From positions 35,001 to 99,000 of the forward strand of contig CAUJNA010002768.1 in the NCBI GenBank assembly GCA_963377175.1: a stretch of 64,000 bases of DNA. The letters run 5' to 3'. A program made the position numbers and the translations under genes. Every line of letters begins with the position of its first letter. The first letter of the stretch is position 1. Under the pieces are notes generated by a model, which had not been told where the DNA came from, ran no database searches, and saw only the letters and a program-made list of their open reading frames with translations. The DNA is from Effrenium voratum (Eukaryota > Sar > Dinophyceae > Suessiales > Symbiodiniaceae). Positions 43,059 through 55,145 of this stretch are shown piece after piece.

Positions 43059-43095
<37 letters not shown>
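43055..43095. repeat. (AAGC)n microsatellite
   Basis: About ten AAGC units grown from AACGAACGAACAAACAAGC. Confidence 0.9.
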
Positions 43096-44159
43096 GACAC
43101 ACCTCACTTTCCCACAGCGAATCGACCATTTAGACTGTGTTTTCCCTGATGGGTCGATAGTTTAGTCAGAGTTCCAAAGGTTATGTCCAGGTCCTTTGGG
43201 TAACTGAGACAAACAACAGCAAACGTAACGTACCCAGAAGTCGCACCCATTGCTTGCCTACCGGACACCGCAGAAACAACAACAAATCAACAATCTTGAA
43301 CTTGAAGCCTGCATGATTTACTGTCCGGCTTGTATTTTCTGGAGGGTAAGTGGCGACTGATTTGTTAGCCAGCCGATGTGGGAATGCCGCTTCCATTTCT
43401 CAACCATCCCTTCCAAACGTTGTTTTTTCCCGCAGTCCTGATGAAGGGAGTCACAACCAAAACCAAAAATCAGAGGGAGGTCGATCCAAAACCTCTGGCA
43501 AAAAGAAAGGGCCGAACACCTGCCACACCTAGTTCTGGTTGGAAAGCCTGCGAACTCATCTCCGCTCACGGGCAGGCAAACTGCTAGAGTCTGCGAGCTG
43601 ATGGGAAAAGAGCTTTGTGCTTCGTTTTTATGCGGCGCCCAGCGAGATCTTGAGAGCTGTGGCCCTTTTAGTTCGAGCAATTTGCTAACCCTCTCATGGG
43701 TTAGCCCATATAGCCGGGGGATTTTATTGTCCCTTTGACCCGCTCGGGTTTCCCTTGCTTCGAAGTTTGTGCGCTGTGTCCAGTTGAGCAGTGACTTACC
43801 TTGGTACCTGCCATCCTTTACTAATGGTAAGGGTTGCCTTTTTTGTTGTTGAAGCTTTCCAAGGGTCGACCAAAAGGTAACCCCGCTTTGGATTTCCCCT
43901 ATCTTGAGAAGTTGCAAAAAGAGGAAACGGCCAGCTCCCAAGCAAAAATAGGCGCGACTCTCAGTTGCGAGATTCTGACTAAGACTCTTGATTGGGTTCG
44001 CAAGCAGATTTCTCTCTCCAGTGGGTCTATGTCAACTACCTAAAAAGGGTTTCCTTTTTTAAGTTCAACTACCCAAAAAAGGTGCCCTTCCTTTCCCACG
44101 GCCACGGGGGTTTGGGCAACTCAACCCCAGCCAAAAGCTGCAGTGACTCGTAATTGCTT

Positions 44160-44245
44160 GGAGGCACGCCCAAAATGGTGGGTTTCCCTTTGGTATTCCT
44201 TTAAACCAACGAAACAGGGGTACCCTCAAGAAACGACACACTCAC
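44160..44245. mobile_element. Family B element, partial
   Basis: GCCCAAAATGGTGGGTTTCC, CTTTAAACCAACGAAACAGG and GGTACCCTCAAGAAACGACA, the right half of the family. Confidence 0.5.
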
Positions 44246-44519
44246 ATGCCTCCAAGGGCCCAAGACAAAAAGACGCCGGCAGCTTTTATGTTTGTCAACC
44301 ATTTCCCCTGACCCGACCCAAATGGACGTGAACCCCGCCGGAGTGACCAAGGAACTGGGCGGATTCTGCTAGTCAGAGGGACCCTGAAAATCAATGTCAC
44401 TTTCTGACTAAAAGCGAGCCACCTGATTGGTACAGTCCTGATGAATACGCAATTTACCTCCAGTTGTCAGAGCCGCCTTCCTCAACCGACTCATTAGGGG
44501 CCTCTGAAATTTTCAACCC

Positions 44520-44522
<3 letters not shown>

Positions 44523-44582
<60 letters not shown>
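44523..44582. repeat. (GT)n microsatellite
   Basis: About 29 uninterrupted GT units. Confidence 0.95.
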
Positions 44583-46230
44583 TTTTGTTCGCATTGAATG
44601 GGAAATCAAGAGGAACCCCAGCATTTTCGGCAGTCCCCCGATTTTTACCCTCTACTTGGGACTCAGGACTCCCGTCATTTTCAAGCAAGGGGCCAAAACA
44701 GGCCTCCCTCTAATTCCTCCCGACCAGTTTTTGTGGGAAGTGAACAGAGCTGTTACTTCTAGGGGACGCCTCCGAAAGTTAGTCCCTAATTTGGGTGGCC
44801 CGTTTTTTTTCTTTTTTTTCTCGGACTTGGACCCCCCAAACTGGTGGGGTTGATTTAGCTTTAAACCCGGCCCCAAAAAGGGTGGTGCCCTCAAACAACA
44901 ATTGAACACCTAGCAGCTGTTGAATCTGTCGACAAGTTCCACGTCGACACGCATTGGGTGGGCTTCTTAAAGCACATCCAGGTGCGACTCCCTACAAGGC
45001 ACAAGGTACTGTTCGCAGACAAGAATCACCCGAATGGTTGGTGATTCTGGTGTTCAAAGCAGATTTGAGTTGTGACCCCTGAAAACTGCCAACCCTTTCG
45101 GTTTCCCGGCAAGAAAACAAGAGAACGAAACACACGAACCAAAGACGGCTCATTTTAAGCAACCCGAGCCTGAGGACCCCTTTCCTTTTCGCGGCGCAGG
45201 GCTCGGCAAAGCCCTGATGCCAGGGAACACCACCCCAAAGGCGGGGGGGAACCCCAAGCACTGCAATCACCTGGGAAAGACTCAAAAGGTTTTGTGCCAA
45301 GTTAGGGAGTGCCCCGAAAAATGTTGTTCTCCTGTGTGTTCCAACAAAAACACACCCTGCAAAGGGTACCAGTATATACCCCAAAACTTTTGTTTCTTCT
45401 GGTTGCCCACAAAACATGCCCAAAACAAGTGTTTAAGGTTTTCCTTTACAACCACCCTAAAAGGGCCACCCTGAGAAACAAATGCCAACTGAAGATGTGA
45501 TTGGGAGCAGCCTTACGACACGTGGCTTTTTGTGGCTTTTGGCTTTCAAACAGCGGCATCATGGCGGAGTAGCGCCATGAGCGAGGCGGGGGGCATGGAA
45601 CATGCTGGGATTCTGGCATTTTCGGGAATTCCAAACATGCCAGCAGGTTCCGTTTGGTTTCCTGCGAAAAACCAAGCAAGCCTGGGTACCCTCAAGAAAG
45701 ACACTCCCATGGAAAGCATGAGAGGTTCGGTCAAAATTTCCAGTGTACAATTTGGGAGGGTCGCGGGGGACTCACTGAACTCTTCCCCCAAGGGAATCGG
45801 TTCAAACTACCATTGGGGTTGATCAATTTTCCCGACAAGGCCTCCAAATGAGCATGGGTAACTTTTTTTAGTCATTTAGTGCTTGAAATATGTTTTTTCT
45901 TTTTCGTGGGTTTTCCAATCAATGGTCATCCCATGTTTACCGGGCCTTTTCATCAACCCCATGGGCATGCCCTTTTTGACTTTCGGCGCTCTTTAATTGA
46001 GCGTTTTGAACGGGACCAAAACCACTTCGAAAGGCTTTCTTTTTCATGGAGAGACACCGGTATAGGTGTCCTTTGTGGTTGGTCAGGTCAATCATCTACC
46101 AGGGCCATTTGTTTTTGATCCAACCAACAACAAAGAACACCTATGGTAACACACCAGTATATGAAGCATGGCCATCACTTTTCAGGGCCCAGGTTGGTTG
46201 GTGGACACAGATCCCATGCTACTGAAGTCC

Positions 46231-46483
46231 ACCCAAAGGTCCAGTCAACTCAAGTTCATACCCATAGGCATATATGACTGGCTGGGCCACAAGAAATTCT
46301 AGCCTTGGGAGAATATCAAGCGAACGGTCACAACAAGGTGAACTTGCAGCATTTTTCAAGCATTCATCACCTATGATAGACATATTCATCCGCAGCACTC
46401 GCAGAGAGAACAATGCAGTATCGCAGCTTCAGAAAAAGAAAGCACGCCATTTCTTGCGTCCATGGCTTCGGATTAAGGTCTTA
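46231..46483. repeat. 253-bp dispersed repeat, copy 1
   Basis: By eye identical to 63162-63414 except one base (46475 A versus 63406 C). Starts ACCCAAAGGTCCAGTCAACTC and ends GGATTAAGGTCTTA. No terminal inverted repeats or target duplication seen. One plus frame reads MTGWATRNSSLGRISSERSQ ... RPWLRI (Lys/Arg-rich), so it could be a fragment of a larger coding element. Confidence 0.9.
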
Positions 46484-47283
46484 GAGGTTCCGGATCGTTT
46501 GTTCTTCGGTTCATTGGTTTCCGTTTTGCCGAGTTTTGTTCGACGTTCGTAGGTGGTTTGGAGTGGTGGGATTTGAAGCCCTGGCTTTTGTAGGGGCAAG
46601 CGTGAAACAAGCCCTAGCAACAGCTCCAAACCGCGGGCGCAGATTTGGCTGCAAACCACCAGTTAGAAGGAATGAACCCCAGATCTAAGTCGACCCCCCG
46701 ACGGATTGGGGGAGGGGAGTGTCCCGTTTAAGTGGGGTGCAGACCACTTTTGAAGAGCAAGACCCCCATGAATGGGACGAGTTCTGATTAGATCCGGGGT
46801 CAACATTCATCAAACTCAAATTGAGTTTTTGGCAGTTTGCCAATCCTATGGTTGTCCAGCAAATCGCCTCGCCAGAGAGACTGAAACCCCGCAACCCAAT
46901 GGGAGTTTTTGGTTGCACGGTATACAGGTTGATTATTGGAGCCTTACTTGGGGATTCGGCAAGAGCCATGGGAACTAATATAATCTAACTGGGCTCCAAT
47001 ACTCAAAGGACTCTTAGACGTGGTACGGCAACTAATTGAAAGCTAGCCCTCTGATGGATGACAAGAGAAGAACGAGCACGCGCAAAAAGAAGCGTGCGTG
47101 TGTGGCGGGGGCATTGAAGTGTTTAATGAGCGCAACTAACTGCGGGGTTTCGGTGCTTTGGGATGATTGAAGGCTTGCCTGATCGCAGCGCCTAGTCGGA
47201 GGCCTCGAGCGCGTTTTGAGTGGGCTCGGAGCGGGCTCGGACCACGCTCGGAGCCAGGCCCACTGGCATGGACGCTCGCATGT

Positions 47284-47512
47284 AGTCTGCGTGGCAGGCA
47301 TCGCTTTCGCAAGGTGAGGTTCAGATTTCGTGGCAGGCGCAGCGCTTTGGCATGGTCAGCTCATTGCAGGCGGCGCGCTTTCGCAAAGTCAAGCGCAGGG
47401 TTTGTGGCATGCGCAGCACTTTTGCGCGGCCAGGCGCAGATGTCACGGCAGTCGCGGCGCTCGCGCGCGCGGTCATGTGCAGATTTCGTGGCAAGCGCAG
47501 CACTTTCGGCCG
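47284..47512. repeat. GC-rich degenerate tandem repeat, about 40-46 bp
   Basis: Recurring CAGATTTCGTGGCAGGCGCA then GCGCTTTCGCAAGGTCA-like phrases, at least five units. Open on plus but only as Arg/Ala-rich repeat protein. Confidence 0.75.
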
Positions 47513-47890
47513 ATAGATAGATAGACGGATAGATAGGTATAGATAGTTAAGATGGACGGGTGGATGGATGGACGAATAGGTGGATGGATAGATAGGTAAG
47601 ATAGACACATATAGCTACAAAGAGTAGCCGAAAGACAATGGATAGATTCGCAGATAACAGGCAGATAGATGGATAGGTAGACAAACAGACGACTAGATAG
47701 AGAAACAGATGGGTAAATAGATGCATAGATAGATAGATAGATAGATCGAGTGAATCAAAGAGAACGGAAAGAAAGAAGAAAGACAAACAAGAAAGAACAA
47801 GAAAAGAAATAGAAAAAGAAAGGCAAGAAACGAAGAAGGCAGGAAAGAAAAGGCAGAAAGACAGGAAGGAACGGAAGGAAAGAAAGATCA
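47512..47890. repeat. (GATA)n grading into (GAAA)n
   Basis: Imperfect GATA/GATG units with one clean stretch near 47728-47746, then purine-only GAAA/GGAA units to about 47886. Purine strand bias is complete over the last 130 bases. Confidence 0.92.
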
Positions 47891-48064
47891 CTCGAACTTT
47901 GGTGTTTTGGAAACTTCCGCCCAGTGCATGTTGGGTAGACATATGGAACAGAGTCCGAAAATGCTATCTTCTGTGTTTTGTGGCCAGGAAAGACTGAACC
48001 TTCCGAGGGGGCCAGAAGTACTGGGCCAAGCCAAGGGCCCTCTGGGTTGAGAGTTCTGGGTCAG

Positions 48065-48184
48065 GGCAGTGCGCTGCTGTCGGTGAAGTCTCAGACGCCA
48101 GAGCAGGACGCCCAGAGGCATGTGTCGGCATCAAAAGAGGACCTAGCAGATTGTAGGGACTTGGGTGATTCGACGGGTCAGTAG
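48065..48184 (+). CDS. Terminal exon candidate, 39 codons
   Basis: After TGGGTCAG|GGC in phase 0, reads GSALLSVKSQTPEQDAQRHV, SASKEDLADCRDLGDSTGQ and stops at TAG. Hydrophilic, acidic C-terminus. The frame is open upstream to 47978 as well. No neighbouring exon identified. Confidence 0.4.
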   Translation, partial: GSALLSVKSQTPEQDAQRHVSASKEDLADCRDLGDSTGQ

Positions 48185-48336
48185 ATCTTTGACTATTTAG
48201 TAGGTCTTTTGGTAGCGGGGTGATGACCATTTGCCGTGTGGTGGGATTTGTTTGTTGAGGGAAACGGTGCCCATGCCCTACAGAATAAGTTTTGACCGCC
48301 CAGGCTGCTTGAGGTTCGATGTGACACGGGCGAACT

Positions 48337-48420
48337 TTTTAGGGACCCCCCCAACAAAAAATGTGGATTTCCGTCTAAACCTAAGAGGGGGTGCCCTCCA
48401 AAAATGATACCCACATGTCC
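48337..48420. mobile_element. Family B element, partial
   Basis: TTTTTAGGGACCCCCCCAAC, CGTCTAAACCTAAGAGGGGG, TGCCCTCCAAAAATGATACC. Right arm recognisable, left terminus diverged. Confidence 0.5.
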
Positions 48421-49199
48421 TGAAGCGGGCGCCTCCCCAAACCATCCCAAGTAAAGGAAATTCATTTCCGGGCAGGTTGTTAGGAGGCGTGGAGGTTAAC
48501 TAGAATAAGCTCCACACTTCCAAGCAACCCAGCTGAAAATGCACTTTACCAATACGGAGCCGTAGTTTCAAGGGATCCTCAAATGGGTGTCTTTCAATGG
48601 TATTTGGGAATGGGATTTGCGCCCCTGAAGGCCCTTTGTTGTTCCCTTTTTGCTTCACTTTCCAATCACCTCACAAACCTCCAACCGCTAGTCCGCAAAA
48701 AATGGTGTTACTTGGCCCCCCCAGAGCCTGTTACTTGGCCCCCCCAGAGCCACCGTGCGGACGGAAGCTCAGTTGACTTTCTGGACGTGTCGAGCTGGGA
48801 AGATCATGTGGGTTTCCCACAATGTTCTGGAGTGTACGTTTCCAGCTAGGCAAACTTTCCCAAGTCAACTTTCCCACTCCAAGGCGCCCGCCAGATGCAA
48901 AAATTGTGCCAGGCCTTTTGAGCCCTGGATATCTCCATTTGGGCCCCACTTTTTTTGGGCACCCCTGTTGTTGTTGTTGTGGTTGGTTTTGAGAACCAAA
49001 GCAACGTCAACTAATTTTGAGAGTTTGGTTGCCAGGTCGAAGGGTTGGATCACTGGTCCACTCTTTTCACAATGGGTAATATTGACCCCTCAATACACCC
49101 ACCCAGTTAGTTCCCTTACTACTAAGAGGGGCCTATTGATCAGGGGCCAGCATCAACACAGCCATCAGCTTCAATGGGTTGTTGTCCTCTTCAGAGAAG

Positions 49200-49279
49200 G
49201 GTCCCTGAAAGGATGCAGAACGGACGCGTCCCAAAAACTGCTCAGGGCAGAGACCAAAGGCCGAGACCTCGGGGAGAAA
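49200..49279 (+). CDS. Exon candidate, unknown protein
   Basis: 80 nt after TCAGAGAAG|GG with a canonical GTGAGT donor. Phase 1 to 0. Reads SLKGCRTDASQKLLRAETKG then RDLGEK, a charged helix. The next frame (VPERMQNGRVPKTAQGRD) is also open, but gives a phase-1 donor. Confidence 0.45.
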
Positions 49280-51384
49280 GTGAGTGGGCTGTGGATAGGG
49301 GTGTGGGACAAAGGGTTGGAACCCTCAACAAAGCGGTTGGTTTCCTTTTGGGTTTCCTTACCCACCCACAAAAGCGTACCAGTAAACAGAAAAATCAACC
49401 TCATAATCCTCAAAAGAACCCAGTTGTCCAGCACCGGCTCTTGTTCCCTTTTCGTTTGGTGCTTCCGAAGCCACTACAAAAGCTCAGCCCCAAGAACCGT
49501 CCTCTTTGCTGACTAGGGTTAACTGGAGAAGCAGAGTTCCAGCGCCGCGGAAGCTCGTGCAAAGCCCTTGAACAAGAAGAGCCCAAAAACATGCAGTCTG
49601 TTAGGTGAGGGCATTCGTAGGATCGTCGCTTTCCGGACTGTCACGCGTCGGGAGGTCCTTTGTAGCGGTCTTTTCTTTCCAGAGACTCATTTCAGACAGC
49701 ATATTTTTTCCCTGCCATTGTTTTTGTTGGGTTGGGGGGTGGGGGCTGAAAAGAACACTGGGTGAAGAGAGCGCTGATTTCTTGCCGAGTTGATTTATGT
49801 TGCGAGTCGAGGTCGCAATATGCAACGCTGGCCTAGTTTTGGCCGACCGCGCAGAGGGGGGTTTGGCGACCCCCACACCTGCCGGATTCCTTATGTCCGG
49901 TGTGTGAACGCAATCTGCCAGGAACGCTCGGTTTCAGAGGCCTTTTTCCGAGTGTCCCGTCAAGGCTTCTTCACTCAATATACCCGGCTCGCTTTATTGA
50001 GAAATTGGATTGCCTTTGCCACTTCTGCGCAGAAAGCACACAAAATGCCTCCCCCGTTTGGACGGCTGATTCCTTTGCAAGGTCGCCTGACACCAAGCAT
50101 CCTCAGCGTGTGAACAGGGAGGTGGGACAATTTGCAAATGACGTTTCTACCTGAACAGGCAACACGCGCAAAGTGAAACTGGCTGTCGTTGGTGGATCTG
50201 GCTGTGATTGACCGTTTCTGGGGTCAAATTTGACCCATCACTGAACGGGGATGACTTTGCACGTGTCGTTTGCCCAGAAGCAAACCGGGAAAAGCCAACA
50301 AACGATCTTTGTTCCCATTTCTTGCCTTGAATTGACAAGGGACTGTGGCCCGGTTTTCCCCTTGACGCCCTAGATTCCATGTTTTGGACGCCCTTCCCTT
50401 CAAGACACGACCAAATGGAGGTCTCGGGGAAGTTTAAAGGGTTTAAGGCAACTGGCGGGCTTGCATCGCCAGTAGGTTTTGAGAGCGCTGAGCGAGGGCT
50501 CCTGTTTGGGCATTTCTAAAGTCGAGGGCTTCGAAATTTTGCTACTCGTTTACATAGTGTCCCATGGTGGTTTGCCCTTTCAGTTTCCCGGTGGGCATCG
50601 TGCCAAAGGGCGGCCGGCAGCCCCTAACTCGTTCAAGCGGGTGTAAACAGGGGATTCCCAATTCTAGTGCACAGCTTCCCATATCAGATGGACCTCCACT
50701 GAACCTCGCCAACCAAATCCAACCCAGAAACAGAGGTGTGTAAGAGTCAACAATAATTGTTGAACAAGGTTGACTAGGGATTGAGTTGTCCCTGTCTAGC
50801 TACAGACGTCGCTTGGTGGCATTTCCGTGGTCACCCGTGCGCGACTCTGACCAATCTGCCAATGCACGTGTGATGCGCGTTCCGATCAGATGCCCAGGAT
50901 TGCGAATATTGGCATGTGGGTGTGGCGTTTTTTGGGGTGCCATTTTGGTGCGCTTTACAGGAAGCCAAAAAGACACCCTGCCAGTTTGGAGGTCCCCCAT
51001 TTTGCGACAACCCCACGTGTCCGCAGAGATGTCCGAACCCAACATGCTGTTTTGAGGGCAACCCAAAAGAAACTCATCTTGGGGTGCCCTCGTTTCGACA
51101 CATGCGCACGGGCGAGCGATGGGGGCGCGCGGCCTGTATGCGCAGCCACGCCCACGTGGGCTGGCGTCTTTGGAAGGGTTTCGAGACATTAGTCTTGAGG
51201 AAGAGAGGGGTGAGGCAGGCGTGGGTTGAGGCGAGAAGTACGGGGACCTCAGCGATGTGCCCCCGCAGAGGGTGAAGGAGGCAGGATCAAGCGGACTTCT
51301 TGGTGAAAGGGGTCCAAAGTTGTTGTCTCCTTGGATTCGGGTTGCGTTCTTGTGTCGCTTCCCTCGCCGTTCGGGTGCCAAGTT

Positions 51385-51527
51385 CAGGTGATCTTCCTTT
51401 CATGAACAAGGACAAGCCGCCCATTGGATTGTTTGGTTCTTGCGGATCGGTGCGATAGGTGAAGTTGGTGATCCAGAAGATCCGGGATCTCTGGCGCAGG
51501 GGCAGCGCGGGTCTCTGCGGAATGGGA
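51385..51527 (-). CDS. Minus-strand exon candidate
   Basis: On the minus strand after TCCGCAG the frame reads RPALPLRQRSRIFWITNFTY, RTDPQEPNNPMGGLSLFMKG with C/G-rich third positions. The acceptor is AG|A, and the donor is not clear. No domain can be claimed. Confidence 0.3.
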
Positions 51528-53513
51528 CTGGGAAGGAAGAAACTTCCACTACTGCTGTGAACCCTCACAGGACTCCCCGCAACTATAACCAAGCAAAGTT
51601 TCTACTTACATCCGGGTAGGCTCTTTCTTAAATGGGACGGCAGATTTTGTCTGAGAGCGCGAACACGGCCCACTGTTGTGTGTGTTCGTGTTCTCACCAA
51701 ACATCAGGTGGGCGTTGGTCAAAATAGGTACCCGCAATGGTACTCTGGTGAGTTTGCTGGTGAAAATTTGGCCCATAACCCAGGCATTCCTGAGGTGGTT
51801 TGGATTTGTCATCCACCCTGGCAGTTGTGGCGCATTGCAGGGAAGGAGCGCCAGACTTCGGCCAGGACAGATTTGTCATAGTCGGCGTGAACACTCCTCT
51901 TGACAACGCAGCTCCTCTGAAGAACTAAAGTGCAGGTGAGTGTCATGTTCTTACATGTGCAGTCATTATAGGATCGAGTTTGACGCAATGAAGAGGTAAG
52001 AGCGCAACTCGGGAAGTTGCAGCGCTTAGTTGCAACATCGGGTCCACTCTTGAAATCTTCATGCGTGGGGATAGGATCCCGTGTTGGATCCCCACTCTTC
52101 CTTGCTCTGGTTTGGATTGTTCCACCATTTGGGCATGGTGAAGTCCGAAGGTGGGAAGCACGTGAGCGTCTGAAAAGAAACTTGGTCAGAGGCAACTTCA
52201 GATTCAGGTTAAGACAGTCATCAGAAAAACACACACACACACCGATGAACGGGGCTTCAGCGAGGATTTGCAGAAACCATGCGTGAGGGGAGTGCAGCAC
52301 CTGAAAACTCAGAAGTCATTGTCAATGTCTCCTCCAATGCTGGACTCCTCATACACATGCAGCAGGGGGTGGGGGTGTTCGGCTGCTTGTTTGCGAACTT
52401 CATTTGGCTAATTGACGTAACGGTTCAATTGTTCCAGGAGAACCACAATCGATCCCACAAGTGGGGCCTCTTCCAAACCGGGGGAACTAACGCAATACAA
52501 TTGGGGTTGCCATGCCATCCCTGTTTTTCTATTTTCGGGTAACTTGGGTAGACTAAATATGGAATAGAGTCAGAAATATGACAATTTCTGTGTGCCCCAG
52601 ATTGGCCAAGTTTAGGGATAACTTTCAAACAACAAGAATTGCGAACATTACTTCCCATGGTCATGATTCAATTTGGCTTTCCACCCTCCCGTTTTACAAC
52701 AACCTCGAGCAATTCTTCCCAGAGATGCTTCTTTCCAAAAAACAAACTGTCATCCAATTGAATATTGTAAGGGTTGGCAAAACCTGGCCGCTTTTGGACA
52801 CTGGTGCCGAAGAAACAGCCTTTTGAAGGGGACAGGGTTTCATGTATCCCAAGTGATGCAGGATTCCGTCCAGTCAGCCCAACACTCCCCGGCAACAGCA
52901 AGTCCAAACGAGCCAGGCCAGGCACTTTTGGGGTCGACCGGCACTTGCCCCGCAGTTGCCACGCCCGGACAGTGTTGCCTTTGTTGGAAGGGGCTTCCCG
53001 TTAAAATCAACTACCGGAAAAAACAAACCCAGCGTTCCATTTCATCGCCCCCTGCTTGAGCAGTCCAGGTGTGGGCGGCGTTAGTCAGCTTCGAGAATGG
53101 CAGCCTGGGCGCACTTGGTTTCTTGAGGGGTTCTCTTCAAGGGGTTTTCTTTTTGTTGTGGGTTCCTTTCCTTGTGTGTGGCAGCTCTCGATTTTTGGTG
53201 TGGCTTTTCGCAGCTTTGCGCGCCCTAACCTTTCCATTGCACCCTTTTAGAGGGCATATTTTCAGGATTTGTGTTCGTTGTGTAAGGAATGCCCAACACA
53301 AGCCCAAACTCTACCTAAGCCCACCTAAATCCGTCTGAAAGAAACTGTTTTATGGTTTCAGGACGTTGAACCATATTCGTGTTCAATCACGTTCAGACCG
53401 ATCCTCAGGATCTCCTTCATTCAGTCCTTCAAACAAATCAGAGGGGAGCATCTTCTCGGCCACGCCCTGCGCTCGAGCACGAAATATGCGCCATTTGCAT
53501 GAGCAGACCTGCA

Positions 53514-53619
53514 CATTCTGTGGATGGACACAATTTGCAAAACACACCAGTTGGGATTGGTACAGCCCTGGAACAACCCACAAATTGGTGCGAAATGCAT
53601 TTTGTCCATCCGCAGAATG
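53514..53619. mobile_element. Family A element, complete
   Basis: 106 bp with 17-18 bp ends CATTCTGTGGATGGACA and TTGTCCATCCGCAGAATG (one mismatch). The interior reads CACACCAGTTGGGATTGGTA, a sub-palindrome. The cleanest terminal inverted repeats of the family in this window. Confidence 0.75.
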
Positions 53620-55072
53620 TTTGGGTTTTGAACTCATTCCTTTAACGGAGAAGGTCAACTCCCAGCTTTTTACTCAGGTTGCAACCTGAAGGAAGAAAGG
53701 ACCAAGGCGAACACTTAGCTTTTCTGGAGACGATTTCTGGTTTGCAGAGCTTTTTGTTGTCGACCCACTGCCCTCCTTTGAGTCAAGGCATCCAAACAGT
53801 TTAGCCACAGCGCATTCATCTGAATTATGTATCTCTGGACAGGTGACCCTGGTACGTATGATAGTATGCATCAACTCCTATGGAGATGGTTTCCTCTTGC
53901 ATCCCTTTAAAAAGCAACCAAGAGGTGTTCCCCCAAAGAAACCCTGTGTCGTTATCCCACACCGGTTGCCTCTTTGGATCTTTTGGCAGCCTTGGTGAGC
54001 TCGTTTTGCCATACAGAATGCAGATATCCCAAGTGGCGGGAAATGGATTTGGTCCATCCGCAGTGTCCCTGGGCCCGAAGAGCAACCGCGACCCAGAACC
54101 CGAAAACGCCCGGAGCCGCCCTTTTGAACGTCTCACCATGGTAAAGATCCTTTACTTAAGGATCCCGTATTTCAGGTTTTGGACATATTGTAATATGACG
54201 GAAAGCAACCTTAGGTCGATAGGAGTTGGGGTTAAAATAGTCGGGGGGGGCGGGGGGGGGGTGAAATCTGGAGTAGCTGATGCCGGAGATGCATTTATGC
54301 ATTTGTTGCAAAGTTTTTTCGTGCCATGTTCGCGTTTCTTGTTCTTTTTTCAGGTCTGATTCTAGCAGTGGTCTAGTCGCGAGCGCCTGATGCGGCTGGG
54401 ATGCTGGCGGTGTGCTGGAGATGCTGGCCGGTGATCCCAAAAAAGCCCCCCCCCCTTTTTCAGGATTTGCTGATAGATGAACCCTATGATGGTTGACAAA
54501 CCACTTATGAACTGTTGCGAAGCGGGATTTTGGCCATCCACAGTATCACCAGGGCTTTGGGCCTATGTTCCCATTTGAGGTCTTGGTGCACCCCTTTTGT
54601 CTTCTATGGTATAAACATGTGAAAATCCGCGCAGAAGAAGCATGGAGAAGTTGCGGGTTGGTGAATTTCATGTGAAGAAAACGGAGGGATTCCGTGATAC
54701 CTTTAAAGGCCTCCCTTTCAAGTGATGAACTTGTCTTGGTTGCATCTGTCCCAAAAAAGACGTCCCAAAGTGACCGTGCGTGCGGCTCGCCGGTGGGTTC
54801 CCATTTTGCACAATTGCCTGTTCTGAAATGAACAGCCTCCAAGCTTCCTTTCACAGGTTTCCACACCAGGGGAAGCGCTGCTAAGGCAAGAAAGTCCTTC
54901 CACAGTGGAAAAAGCAACAACCCCAGGGTTCAGCTTTGACAACCCTGAAGGGTAAACAACGGTGATTATATGAAGCCCCATGCTTTGAATGGCTTGAATC
55001 CCAAGCCATGTTTCACAGAGCCCAATCTGCGAGCGCGTCGCGAGCGCCCGTCTCCAAGTCGCGAAGTCACAG

Positions 55073-55145
55073 GATCGACACGCTGCAGCGGCTGTCCGGG
55101 CTATCACGCCAGGCGATCCGGGAGGGCGGAAGGGGACTGGGGTGA
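55073..55145 (+). CDS. Terminal exon candidate, 23 codons
   Basis: After AAGTCACAG|G, reads IDTLQRLSGLSRQAIREGGR then GLG and stops at TGA 55143-55145. Helix-rich, G/C third positions. The preceding 50 bases are also GC-rich and in the same frame (SASASRAPVSKSRSH), so the exon may be longer. Confidence 0.4.

Larger units (their letters stand above)
42601..44519. other. Repeat-bearing region without supported genes
   Basis: Contains an (AAGC)n run at 43055-43095 and a partial family B copy at about 44160-44240. Some open frames on both strands around 43350-43940 look weakly protein-like, but none has a supported splice structure. Confidence 0.4.
49280..55072. other. Repeat-rich region with unresolved islands on both strands
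   Basis: GC-rich islands at 51090-51300, 51360-51550 and 51840-51925 read as protein best on the minus strand (LDPASFTLCGGTSLRSP, RPALPLRQRSRIFWITNF, VHADYDKSVLAEVWRSF), and an ATG-led minus frame at about 52137-52063 reads MPKWWNNPNQSKEEWGSNTG. Phases between them do not close, and plus-strand alternatives exist. A family-B-like copy lies at about 50918-51010 and family A copies at 53514-53619, 54005-54066 and 54471-54544. Confidence 0.35.

Noticed and set aside
47167..47520. 117-codon Arg/Ala-rich plus ORF
   Set aside because: It follows the GC-rich tandem repeat; composition is explained by the repeat, with no non-repeat domain.
53455..53514. RING-like start EHEICAICMSRP
   Set aside because: Only one CxxC pair is present, followed at once by a family A element. 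No further Cys/His ligands were found downstream.
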